Below, piece after piece: positions 1 to 6,463 of a stretch of DNA of 9,201 bases. Every line of letters begins with the position of its first letter. Position 1 is the first letter of the stretch. The position numbers and the translations under genes were made by a program. The notes beneath the pieces are model-generated. The model made no database searches. It was not told where the DNA came from and saw only the letters and a list, made by a program, of their open reading frames with translations. Source of the stretch: Lachnospiraceae bacterium (lineage in GTDB: Bacteria; Bacillota_A; Clostridia; Lachnospirales; Lachnospiraceae); assembly GCA_017958935.1 (NCBI GenBank), contig JAGDBR010000411.1, forward strand, positions 1-9,201, in the 5' to 3' direction.

Positions 1-523
1 GATCTACGACGTGGACCTGGTCGATCCGGAAGGGCATACGGTCCCGGACGGCGAAGTCGGCGAGATCGTCATCAATATTAAAAACGGCATCCCGAACGGC
101 CTTGCGGTGGGTTATTACAACGACGAAGAAAAGACCGCCGAGACCTGGAAAGACGGCGTTTACCACACGGGCGACACGGCGTGGCGCGACGAGGACGGCT
201 TCTTCTGGTACGTCGGACGCGTGGACGACGTCATCAAGTCTTCCGGCTACCGTATCGGCCCGTTCGAGATCGAATCGGTCATCATGGAGCTTCCGTACGT
301 GCTGGAATGCGGCGTGAGCGCAGCCCCGGACGAAGTCCGCGGCCAGGTCGTCAAGGCGTCGATCGTATTGATCCCGGGCGTCGAGGGCACGGAAGAATTA
401 AAGAAGGAAGTCCAGGATTACGTGAAGACCCACACGGCGCCCTACAAATATCCGCGCATCGTGGTCTTCAGGGATTCCCTGCCGCACACGACGAGCGGGA
501 AGATCATAAGGCATTTGTTATAA
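1..523 (+). CDS. AMP-forming acyl-CoA synthetase, C-terminal part (5' end outside window)
   Basis: This is the last ~173 codons of a ligase that makes acyl-CoA from a carboxylic acid, ATP and CoA through an acyl-adenylate. The frame is open from base 2, so the gene starts upstream; the GTG at 11 is an ordinary internal Val codon. Visible ANL-superfamily motifs, in order, are GYYNDEEKTAE, YHTGDTAWRDEDGF (the ATP-ribose-binding Asp), the hinge region YVGRVDDVIKSSGYRIGPFEIE, and the terminal TTSGKIIRHLL, whose Lys (codon 500-502) is the expected adenylation lysine. The KSSGYRIGPFEIE segment and APYKYPR resemble medium-chain/acetyl-CoA-synthetase-like (MACS) enzymes more than long-chain FadD. The protein stops a few residues after the catalytic Lys, somewhat shorter at the C-terminus than many MACS proteins. 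It lies 1 nt upstream of the next gene, so the two are probably co-translated. The neighbouring branched-chain 2-oxoacid oxidoreductase suggests a short branched-chain acid substrate (inference). Confidence 0.93.
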   Translation, partial: IYDVDLVDPEGHTVPDGEVGEIVINIKNGIPNGLAVGYYNDEEKTAETWKDGVYHTGDTAWRDEDGFFWYVGRVDDVIKSSGYRIGPFEIESVIMELPYVLECGVSAAPDEVRGQVVKASIVLIPGVEGTEELKKEVQDYVKTHTAPYKYPRIVVFRDSLPHTTSGKIIRHLL

Positions 524-524
524 G

Positions 525-1187
525 ATGGATGACAGACGCATCACGCTTCTGGCCGGACATTACGGCAGCGGAAAAACGAATATCGCGGTGAATCTTGCGC
601 TGGATCTTAAAATGCGCAGGGACCGGGTCGCAATCGCGGACCTCGACATCGTGAACCCGTACTACAGGACGCTCGACAGCCGGACGGAGCTTGAAAAGGC
701 CGGCATCCGCCTGATCGTGTCGCCTTACGCGAACACCAACCTGGACGCGCCGGCCATGCCGGACGAGATGTACGCGGTGACGGATGATCCGGAACTTTAC
801 AGCATCATCGACGTCGGCGGCGACGACAGGGGAGCGCTCGCGCTCGGAAGGCTTGCGCCGAAGATCCTAGAGGACGATTACGCGATGCTGCTTGTCGTGA
901 ACCGCTTCCGTCCCCTTACAAGGACGGCCGAAGAGGTCGAAAGCATCCGCCGCGAGATCGAATCATCCTGCGGGATCCCGTTTACCGGCATCGTGAACAA
1001 TTCGAACCTCGGCGCTGAAACGACAGAAGAAACGGTGCTCTCATCCGTGAGGTACGGAAAAGAAGTCAGCATGCTTACGGGACTGCCCGTCGTGATGACG
1101 ACCGTCGAAGAGAGCCTGTACGGTGCGCTGAAGGACCGCATTGAAGACCTGTTTCCGCTGAAGCTGCAGAAGCGGCCGGTGGACTGA
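525..1187 (+). CDS. P-loop ATPase, CobQ/MinD/ParA-like (SIMIBI class), 2-oxoacid oxidoreductase operon-associated
   Basis: This 220-residue soluble protein begins almost directly with a nucleotide-binding strand and loop. Walker A is G11-H-Y-G-S-G-K17-T18. It is followed by the SIMIBI-type DLDIVNPYYRT stretch (D39, D41) and a Walker B-like IIDVGGDDRG (D96). A later VVNRFRPLT and the strand GIVNNSNLG fit the nucleotide-base recognition area of MinD/CobQ folds. ParA/MinD proteins carry GKGGxGKT; here the signature Lys is His12, so it is not a canonical deviant-Walker partitioning ATPase. No membrane segment or C-terminal amphipathic helix stands out. ATG 525 was chosen because Walker A begins only 10 residues later. 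The start lies 1 nt past the preceding stop, with only a weak AAGG upstream, so translation is probably coupled. The precise role is unknown; placement before the ferredoxin subunit allows a maturation or regulatory job for the complex (inference). Confidence 0.8.
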   Translation: MDDRRITLLAGHYGSGKTNIAVNLALDLKMRRDRVAIADLDIVNPYYRTLDSRTELEKAGIRLIVSPYANTNLDAPAMPDEMYAVTDDPELYSIIDVGGDDRGALALGRLAPKILEDDYAMLLVVNRFRPLTRTAEEVESIRREIESSCGIPFTGIVNNSNLGAETTEETVLSSVRYGKEVSMLTGLPVVMTTVEESLYGALKDRIEDLFPLKLQKRPVD

Positions 1188-1238
1188 AACATACAGATAT
1201 GCGCGCAATGCGCGAAGACAAGGATACGAACCCATCAG

Positions 1239-1248
1239 AGGAGGGGAG
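1239..1248 (+). promoter_or_regulatory. Ribosome binding site fixing the start of the ferredoxin subunit
   Basis: A strong purine-rich Shine-Dalgarno, AGGAGGGGAG, has its GGAGG core at 1240-1244, 8 nt upstream of ATG 1253. It decides between two in-frame starts: the upstream ATG at 1199 would add 18 mostly charged, poorly conserved-looking residues and has no such site. Confidence 0.85.
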
Positions 1249-1252
1249 TCAT

Positions 1253-1459
1253 ATGGCGAAACTCACATTCCTGACAGACAGCTGCAAGGGCTGCGGCCTT
1301 TGCGTGAACGTCTGTCCGAAGCATCTTCTGGCACTCAGACAGGACGTCATCAACAAGAAAGGCCACCATCCGGTCGGCATAGAGGACATGGACGCCTGTG
1401 TTGGCTGCGCGTCCTGCGCGCTGATGTGTCCGGACTGCGTGATCAAAGTGGAAAGGTAA
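1253..1459 (+). CDS. 2-oxoacid:ferredoxin oxidoreductase, delta subunit (2x[4Fe-4S] ferredoxin)
   Basis: This 68-residue ferredoxin-like protein carries two classical CxxCxxCxxxCP motifs: C11, C14, C17, C21-Pro22, and C49, C52, C55, C59-Pro60. The spacing is that of bacterial two-cluster ferredoxins. In 2-oxoacid oxidoreductases this subunit passes electrons from the thiamine/Fe-S core to external ferredoxin. An extra Cys62 lies just after the second motif. Size and position, directly before the alpha subunit, match the separate delta subunit of four-subunit VOR/KOR enzymes. Its start is set by the strong ribosome binding site at 1239-1248 rather than by the in-frame ATG at 1199. The 65-bp gap before it holds only that site and a short GCGC-rich self-complementary run around 1199-1216, with no convincing promoter. 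Confidence 0.92.
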   Translation: MAKLTFLTDSCKGCGLCVNVCPKHLLALRQDVINKKGHHPVGIEDMDACVGCASCALMCPDCVIKVER

Positions 1460-1468
1460 GGTGATGAA

Positions 1469-2530
1469 ATGGCTGAAAAAGTACTGATGAAGGGCAATGA
1501 AGCCATTGCCGAGGCCGCGATCAAGGCCGGCTGCCGCCATTACTTCGGCTATCCGATCACGCCGCAGACGGAAGTCGCGGCGTACATGGCGAAGCGCATG
1601 CCGAAGATCGGCGGAACGTTCTTGCAGGCGGAGTCCGAGATCGCCGCGATCAATATGGTCTACGGCGTTTCATCCGCCGGAAAGCGCGTCATGACGTCAT
1701 CTTCCTCCCCGGGCATTTCCCTGAAGGGAGAGGGCCTCTCTTATCTCGCAGGCTCCGACCTGCCCGCGCTGATCGTCAACGTCCAGCGCGGCGGTCCGGG
1801 CCTCGGCGGCATCCAGCCTTCCCAGTCCGACTACTGGCAGGCGACCCGCGGCGGCGGCCACGGCGACTATCACATGATCGTCCTGGCGCCCGCATCCGTT
1901 CAGGAAATGGCGGAGCTTACCGTGAAGGGCTTTGAGCTTGCGGACGAATACCGCATGACCGCAATGGTCCTTGCGGACGGCACGATGGGCCAGATGATGG
2001 AGCCGGTCTCCCTGGATTTCGACATCAAGCCCGCGCCTGAAAAGCCCTGGGCGACGACCGGTACGAAGATGCAGCGGCCGCACAACGTCATCAACTCGCT
2101 TTTCCTGAAGCCGGAAGAGCTTGAGCAGGAGAACTTCAAGAGATACGAGCGCTATAAGAAGATCGAAGAAAACGAGTGCCTGTGGGAAGAGTACCTGACG
2201 GAAGACGTTGACGTCGTGATCGCAGCCTTCGGCATCGCGGCCCGTGTCGCGCGTTCCGCAGTCAACGAAGCCCGTAAAAAGGGCATCAAAGCCGGCCTGA
2301 TCCGCCCGATCACGCTCTGGCCGTTCCCGAAGGCGCCGTTTGAAAAGGCCGCCGGACACGCGAAAGCATTTATTTCAGTCGAGCTTTCGATGGGCCAGAT
2401 GATCGAGGACGTGGAACTGGCGATCCGCTGCAAGGCGCCGGTCACGCTCTGCAACCGTGCGGGCGGCATGATCCCCTCGCCGGAGCAGGTGCTTTCCGCG
2501 ATCGAAAAAGCGAACGGAGGTGAAAACTGA
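1469..2530 (+). CDS. vorB: 2-oxoacid:ferredoxin oxidoreductase alpha subunit, VorB type (3-methyl-2-oxobutanoate dehydrogenase)
   Basis: This is the catalytic alpha subunit of a ferredoxin-dependent 2-oxoacid oxidoreductase. The enzyme oxidatively decarboxylates a 2-oxoacid to acyl-CoA and CO2 while reducing ferredoxin, and can be reversible. The 353 residues show the pyrimidine-binding domain with YPITPQTE (28-35), LQAESEIAAIN with conserved Glu57, TSSSSPGISLKGEG (76-89) and VNVQRGGPGLGG (103-114). A C-terminal transketolase-like domain follows (IRPITLWPFP, SVELSMGQMIEDV). The length is normal for the separate alpha subunits of this family, and the gamma domain is not fused. ATG 1469 follows AAGGTGATGA at 1458-1467. 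The TGA stop overlaps the next ATG (TGATG), indicating coupling. Assignment to branched-chain 2-oxoacids rests on overall VorB likeness and the adjacent ilvE; 2-oxoglutarate (KorA) or aromatic 2-oxoacids cannot be excluded by eye. Confidence 0.93.
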   Translation: MAEKVLMKGNEAIAEAAIKAGCRHYFGYPITPQTEVAAYMAKRMPKIGGTFLQAESEIAAINMVYGVSSAGKRVMTSSSSPGISLKGEGLSYLAGSDLPALIVNVQRGGPGLGGIQPSQSDYWQATRGGGHGDYHMIVLAPASVQEMAELTVKGFELADEYRMTAMVLADGTMGQMMEPVSLDFDIKPAPEKPWATTGTKMQRPHNVINSLFLKPEELEQENFKRYERYKKIEENECLWEEYLTEDVDVVIAAFGIAARVARSAVNEARKKGIKAGLIRPITLWPFPKAPFEKAAGHAKAFISVELSMGQMIEDVELAIRCKAPVTLCNRAGGMIPSPEQVLSAIEKANGGEN

Positions 2531-3282
2531 TGGTCGTATTTGAGAGACCCCACGCATTGACGGACGTCCCGTTCCATTACTGCCCGGGCTGCACGCACGG
2601 CATCATCCACCGGCTCGTTGCCGAGGTCATTGACGAGCTCGGCATCGAGGGCAATACGGTCGGCATCGCGCCGGTCGGCTGCGCCGTCATGGCTTATGAC
2701 TATTTTAACTGCGACATGATCGAGGCCGCCCACGGGCGCGCGCCGGCAGTCGCGACAGGCGTGAAGCGCGCGAACCCGGAGAACATCGTGTTCACGTACC
2801 AGGGCGACGGCGACCTCGCGTCGATCGGAACCGCGGAGACCGTGCACGCGGCCGCGCGGAACGAGAACATCACGATCATTTTCATCAACAACGCGATCTA
2901 CGGCATGACGGGCGGCCAGATGGCGCCGACATCCCTGCCGGGGCAAATCACCCAGACCTCGCCCTACGGCCGCGACCCGCAGCTTTGCGGCTATCCCGTG
3001 AAGATCTGCGAAATGCTCTCGCAGCTGGAGGGACCCGAATACCTCGCGCGTGTTACCGTGAACAATGTGCCGCGGATCCGCGAGGCGAAAAAGGCCATTA
3101 AAAAAGCGTTTCAGAACCAGATCGACGGCAAGGGCTTCTCGCTCGTGGAGGTCATCTCCTCCTGCCCGACGAACTGGGGCCTGACGCCTGAAAAGGCACT
3201 GCAGTGGATCGACGAGAAGATGATCCCGTATTATCCGCTCGGTGTCTATAAAGACCGTTCCGCAGGAAAGGAGGATGCGTGA
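2530..3282 (+). CDS. 2-oxoacid:ferredoxin oxidoreductase beta subunit (thiamine-PP binding)
   Basis: This 250-residue beta subunit binds thiamine diphosphate through G92-D-G-D95-LASIG followed by N120-N-AIYGMTGGQ, the standard TPP/Mg motif with its downstream Asn pair. The N-terminal CPGCTHGI (Cys18, Cys21) is the conserved start of KorB/VorA-type subunits; the lack of further Cys motifs fits the family in which the other clusters sit on the delta subunit. The later SPYGRDP and CPTNWG segments are also typical. A perfect GGAGGTGA at 2516-2523 lies 6 nt before ATG 2530, and the start overlaps the alpha-subunit stop by one base, consistent with equimolar synthesis. It has no membrane segments or signal peptide and acts in the cytoplasm with the other three subunits. 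Confidence 0.93.
   Translation: MVVFERPHALTDVPFHYCPGCTHGIIHRLVAEVIDELGIEGNTVGIAPVGCAVMAYDYFNCDMIEAAHGRAPAVATGVKRANPENIVFTYQGDGDLASIGTAETVHAAARNENITIIFINNAIYGMTGGQMAPTSLPGQITQTSPYGRDPQLCGYPVKICEMLSQLEGPEYLARVTVNNVPRIREAKKAIKKAFQNQIDGKGFSLVEVISSCPTNWGLTPEKALQWIDEKMIPYYPLGVYKDRSAGKEDA
3267..3274 (+). promoter_or_regulatory. Ribosome binding site fixing the start of the gamma subunit
   Basis: AAAGGAGG lies 7 nt before ATG 3282 and only 4 nt before the alternative GTG 3279. The spacing favours the ATG, which gives the TGATG overlap also seen at 2528-2532. Confidence 0.8.
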
Positions 3283-3824
3283 TGAGTACGAGACAGTTCC
3301 TTCTTTCGGGCTTCGGCGGACAGGGCATCCTTTTCGCCGGCCGTTTCCTGGCGTACAAGGGAATGGGTGAGGGCAAGGAGGTCTCCTGGCTTCCGTCCTA
3401 CGGCCCCGAAATGCGCGGCGGCACCGCGAGCTGCTCGGTCATCGTCTCCGACGAGCCGATCGGCTCCCCGATCGTCTCGAGCCCCGACGTGCTGGTCGCC
3501 ATGAACCTGCCGTCGCTGGACCGGTTTGAGGATTCGGTCGTGCCGGGCGGCATGATCTTCTGCGATTCGACGCTCATTGAGCGCAAGGCGCACCGGGACG
3601 ACGTCACGGTCTATTACGTGCCGGCGACGCAGATGGCATCCGAGAACGGCACGCCGACCCTGGCGAACATGATCCTCATGGGCAAGATCCTGAAGGTCAT
3701 CGGCGAGTTCGAATCGGACGACGAGATCCGCAAAGTACTGCAGAAATTCATCTCCGCGAAGCATCAGGACATGCTGGAGACGAACCTGAACGTGATGAAG
3801 AAAGGAGCGGAATATGAAGATTGA
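3282..3824 (+). CDS. 2-oxoacid:ferredoxin oxidoreductase gamma subunit
   Basis: This 180-residue protein is the gamma subunit/domain of the oxidoreductase, the part associated with the CoA-binding region of these enzymes. It opens with the Rossmann-like GFGGQGI (10-16) and carries PSYGPEMRGGTASC (38-51), both hallmark strings of the family (POR gamma-type domain). PDVLVAMN and ANMILMGKI follow, as expected. ATG 3282 is preferred over GTG 3279 on ribosome-binding-site spacing. The 3' end overlaps the aminotransferase start by 11 nt. With the three preceding genes it completes a delta-alpha-beta-gamma set, so the enzyme appears intact. Confidence 0.92.
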   Translation: MSTRQFLLSGFGGQGILFAGRFLAYKGMGEGKEVSWLPSYGPEMRGGTASCSVIVSDEPIGSPIVSSPDVLVAMNLPSLDRFEDSVVPGGMIFCDSTLIERKAHRDDVTVYYVPATQMASENGTPTLANMILMGKILKVIGEFESDDEIRKVLQKFISAKHQDMLETNLNVMKKGAEYED

Positions 3825-4884
3825 CATTACACTGACGGCGAACCCGAGAGAGAAGGTCGCTTCGGACAAGCTGGGTTTCGGCAAGGTCTTTTCGGACCAT
3901 ATGTTTTTAATGGAGTACGACCCGGAGAACGGCTGGCATGACGCCCGCATCGTCCCGTTCGGCAACTTCTCCGTGCATCCGGCTTCGACGGTCTTCCACT
4001 ACGGCGAGGAGATCTTCGAGGGCCTGAAGGCCTACAGACGGGCCGACGGCCGGGTCCAGCTGTTCCGGCCGATCGAGAACTGCCGGCGCATGAACTCCTC
4101 CGCGGAGCGCCTGTGCCTGCCGCAGATCCCGGAAGAGGACATGCTGGAAGCGATCCTGAAGCTGGTCGAGGTCGACCAGGACTGGGTCCCGGCCGAAGAG
4201 GGCTGCTCTCTGTACATCCGTCCGTTCATGTTCGGCAATGACGAGGCGCTCGGCGTGCACACGGTGCACCATTCGACGTTCTGCGTCATCTGCTCGCCGT
4301 CCGGCTCCTATTACCCGGAAGGCATCAACCCCGTCAAGATCATGATCGAAGACGAGGACGTGCGCGCGGTCCGCGGCGGCACAGGCTACACGAAGTGCGG
4401 CGGCAACTACGCGGCTTCGATGCGCGCGGGCGAGAAGGCCGCGCAGAAGGGCTACACGCAGGTGCTGTGGCTCGACGGCGTGGAGCGGAAGTACATTGAA
4501 GAAGTCGGCGCGATGAACGTCATGTTCAAGATCAACGACGAGATCGTCACCCCGAAGCTGAACGGCTCGATCCTGCCGGGCATCACCCGCAAGTCGATCA
4601 TCGAATTGCTGGCGCACCACGGCATCAAGGTCAGCGAGCGCCTGCTGTCGGTCGACGAGCTGGTCGGCGCGATGAAGGACGGCTCCCTGAAGGAAGCATG
4701 GGGCTGCGGCACCGCGGCCGTCGTCTCCCCGATCGGCGAGCTGGCCTACCTCGGCGAGAAATACACGATCAACAACGGCGAGATCAGCGAAGTCACACAG
4801 AAGCTGTACGACGAGCTGACCGCCATTCAGTGGGGCCGCGCAGAAGACGTCCTGAACTGGATCGTCGAGATCCCGCGCAAATAA
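3814..4884 (+). CDS. ilvE: Branched-chain amino acid aminotransferase
   Basis: This PLP-dependent fold-type IV aminotransferase interconverts Val/Leu/Ile and their 2-oxoacids using 2-oxoglutarate/glutamate. Its 356 residues match the longer BCAT group (Bacillus/eukaryote-like) rather than the ~308-residue E. coli type. Landmarks are HYGEEIFEGLKAYR, YIRPFMFG, the PLP lysine in GYTKCGGNYAAS (Lys194), QVLWLDGVERKYIEEVGAMN, ILPGITRKSIIEL, and the phosphate-binding GCGTAAVVSPIGEL. AAAGGAG at 3801-3807 precedes ATG 3814 by 6 nt, and the start lies inside the gamma-subunit gene. Being the last gene of the oxidoreductase operon, it supports branched-chain 2-oxoacids as the substrate of that enzyme. 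A biosynthetic, catabolic or dual direction is not decided by the sequence. Confidence 0.95.
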   Translation: MKIDITLTANPREKVASDKLGFGKVFSDHMFLMEYDPENGWHDARIVPFGNFSVHPASTVFHYGEEIFEGLKAYRRADGRVQLFRPIENCRRMNSSAERLCLPQIPEEDMLEAILKLVEVDQDWVPAEEGCSLYIRPFMFGNDEALGVHTVHHSTFCVICSPSGSYYPEGINPVKIMIEDEDVRAVRGGTGYTKCGGNYAASMRAGEKAAQKGYTQVLWLDGVERKYIEEVGAMNVMFKINDEIVTPKLNGSILPGITRKSIIELLAHHGIKVSERLLSVDELVGAMKDGSLKEAWGCGTAAVVSPIGELAYLGEKYTINNGEISEVTQKLYDELTAIQWGRAEDVLNWIVEIPRK

Positions 4885-4896
4885 CGAACAGGCTGC

Positions 4897-5029
4897 CCGT
4901 TCCGGCCCCTCGAAAGACCTGGTCTTTTGGCGCAAGGCAGTGAACTTCGGCGCATATGTCTTTCCTTACGCACGGCTTTGCGGATCCGTCATTGGACGAA
5001 ACAGCGGGGAACGCCGCCGGTCGGAACGG
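4897..5029 (+). repeat. Long-range complementary arms enclosing the intergenic region
   Basis: CCGTTCCGGCC at 4897-4907 can pair with GGTCGGAACGG at 5019-5029: eleven pairs with one G-U. The arms enclose ~111 nt that contain the AAAGACC hairpin. In RNA this would fold most of the gap into one closed domain ending ~44 nt before the ribosome binding site of the next gene. Chance pairing in GC-rich DNA is possible, so this is only a candidate structured leader. Confidence 0.3.
4911..4929 (+). repeat. Inverted repeat / hairpin after ilvE
   Basis: AAAGACC-T-GGTCTTT is a perfect 15-bp palindrome (4913-4927) with one central base, extendable in RNA by a G-U and a C-G pair to 4911-4929. As RNA it forms an 8-bp stem with a 3-nt loop. 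It begins 27 nt after the ilvE stop. It could be a weak terminator or processing hairpin (no U-tract beyond four T's, which are inside the stem) or, as DNA, a repressor half-site pair. Confidence 0.45.
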
Positions 5030-5087
5030 AGCAAGAGACAACGGCGCAGAAATGATATTGACAGAGAAGAGATGAGGAGACTTTCGT

Positions 5088-6461
5088 ATGCGGCAGATCG
5101 TGATGATTGACTCGATACTATGCAGGAAGGCGGAACTGACGTTCCGGGAGAAGCTGGAGATCGCGCGGCAGCTGAACAGGCTGAACGTGCAGGTCATCGA
5201 GCTGCCCGAGATCGCGGATGAGAAGGCGGACACGCTGCTGATCCGGACGATGGCGTCGTTCGTGAAGGACGCCGTCCTGTCGGTCGGCGCGGGCTCGACG
5301 AAGGAAAGCGTGGAGCTGGCCGCGAAGGCGCTGGCGAACGTGCCGAACGCGCGCATCCGCATTGAACTGCCGGTCTCCTCGATCAATATGGAGTACGTCA
5401 GCCACAGGAAGCCCGAGAAGATGACGGCCTGGATCGCCGCGTGCGTCCGGGAGGCGAAGGAAAGCGGCTGTGAAGCGGAATTCGCGGCGCTGGATGCGAC
5501 GCGCGCCGACGAGGCGTTCCTGCTGACGGCGGTCGCGGCGGCGGAAGAAGCCGGCGCGGACTGCATCAGCATCTGCGACAATGCCTGCACGAGCCTTCCC
5601 GACGATTTCGCGGCGCTCGCGTCCCGCGTCGTTTCGGCGACGGAGCTGCCGGTCAGCGTCCTCTGCGAGGACAGGCACGGCATGGCGGCCGCGGCTGCGG
5701 CGCTTTCCGTGAAGGCGGGCGCGTCGGGCGTGAAGTGTGCGATCGACTGCGGGATCACGGACCTCGAGGTCTTCGGGGAAATGATCCAGAACGTCGGCCG
5801 CGATTACGGCCTTTCGACGGAACTCAGGCTCACGGAGATCCATGCGATCGCGGAGCAGATCCGCAGGCTGAACGCTCTGCATGCGGCCGAGCGCAATTAC
5901 GTGATCCCGGGCGCGGAGGAAGGCGTCATCCGGCTTTCGACGGAGGACGACCGGACTGCGGTCGCACAGGCGGTGCTGAAGCTCGGCTACGACCTGTCGG
6001 AAGAGGACCTCAGCGCGGTCTTCGCGGAAGTGAAGCGGACCGCGGAAAAAGGCGCGATCGGCGCCAGAGAGCTGGACGTGATCATTTCGACCACGGCCAT
6101 GCAGGTGCCGGCGACGTACGAACTGAAGCAGTACATCGTGAACAGCGGCAATGCCTTCGCCTCCACCGCGCAGATCATTCTGGACCGCGGCGGGGAGGAG
6201 CTGAAGAGCGTCGCGATCGGGAACGGCCCGATCGACGCGGCGTTCCAGGCGGTGAGCAATATCATCGGCCACGCGTACGAGCTTGACGACTTCCAGATCC
6301 ATACGGTCACCGAGGGCCAGGAATCGATCGGTTCGGCGAACGTGAAGCTGCGCGCGAACGGCAAGGTCTACTCCGGGAACGGCATCTCGCGCGACATCAT
6401 CGGCGCGAGCATCCGCGCGTACGTGAACGCATTGAACAAGATCCTGTACGAGGAGAAATAA
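5088..6461 (+). CDS. 2-isopropylmalate/citramalate synthase-like protein with degenerate active site and intact LeuA regulatory domain
   Basis: The 457-residue protein has the architecture of 2-isopropylmalate/citramalate synthases: an HMGL-like TIM barrel (~1-270), a linker subdomain (~270-330) and a C-terminal allosteric dimerisation domain (~335-457). The C-terminal domain is well preserved: YELKQYIVNSG near 344, GNGPIDAAF (378-386), TEGQESIG (408-415) and DIIGASIRAYVNALNK from D436. The barrel is not. At the N-terminus, where synthases have DTTLRDGEQ (catalytic Arg, metal Asp), it reads DSILCRKAE (8-16). Where they have the metal-binding HCHND it reads LCEDR (192-196). The NGxGERxGN segment and the later GKHSG are also replaced (AIDCGITD; IRLSTEDDR). 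The acetyl-CoA condensation activity is therefore unlikely, and it should not be called leuA or cimA on similarity alone. The frame is intact throughout, so it is not a decaying pseudogene. GAGGAG 8 nt before ATG 5088 sets the start. It lies 2 nt upstream of the fusion gene. Confidence 0.8.
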   Translation: MRQIVMIDSILCRKAELTFREKLEIARQLNRLNVQVIELPEIADEKADTLLIRTMASFVKDAVLSVGAGSTKESVELAAKALANVPNARIRIELPVSSINMEYVSHRKPEKMTAWIAACVREAKESGCEAEFAALDATRADEAFLLTAVAAAEEAGADCISICDNACTSLPDDFAALASRVVSATELPVSVLCEDRHGMAAAAAALSVKAGASGVKCAIDCGITDLEVFGEMIQNVGRDYGLSTELRLTEIHAIAEQIRRLNALHAAERNYVIPGAEEGVIRLSTEDDRTAVAQAVLKLGYDLSEEDLSAVFAEVKRTAEKGAIGARELDVIISTTAMQVPATYELKQYIVNSGNAFASTAQIILDRGGEELKSVAIGNGPIDAAFQAVSNIIGHAYELDDFQIHTVTEGQESIGSANVKLRANGKVYSGNGISRDIIGASIRAYVNALNKILYEEK

Positions 6462-6463
6462 CG

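Larger units (their letters stand above)
4885..5087 (+). other. 203-bp intergenic region with potential RNA structure, no confident promoter
   Basis: This is the only sizeable gap between the oxidoreductase/ilvE operon and the following pair. It contains a local hairpin (4911-4929), a long-range complementary pair (4897-4907 with 5019-5029) and a small GCGG/CCGC stem (5004-5007 with 5014-5017). GAGGAG at 5074-5079 is the ribosome binding site of the next gene. There is no U-run after any hairpin, no AGGGUGGNACCGCG T-box sequence and no well-placed -35/-10 pair. Whether the second pair has its own promoter or is read through is undecided. Confidence 0.5.

Noticed and set aside
525..1187. Chromosome-partitioning ParA or MinD
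   Set aside because: Walker A lacks the signature Lys, there is no membrane-targeting C-terminal helix, and the context is metabolic.
1199..1252. 18-residue N-terminal extension of the ferredoxin subunit from ATG 1199
   Set aside because: There is no ribosome binding site for that start, while a strong GGAGG sits 8 nt before ATG 1253. The extension looks like untranslated leader.
5058..5063. Perfect TTGACA upstream of the pseudo-synthase gene
   Set aside because: A -10 box at normal spacing would fall at about 5081-5086 (CTTTCG), on top of the start region, and does not resemble TATAAT. It is probably chance.
4956..5075. Small ORF of 39 codons in the intergenic gap, starting ATG 4956 and ending 12 nt before the next gene
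   Set aside because: It has no Shine-Dalgarno upstream (the bases before it read AACTTCGGCGCAT), no run of Leu/Ile/Val codons typical of an attenuator peptide, and no recognisable protein features.
5088..6461. Straight annotation as functional leuA or cimA
   Set aside because: The catalytic Arg, metal Asp and HxH motif expected in those enzymes are absent.
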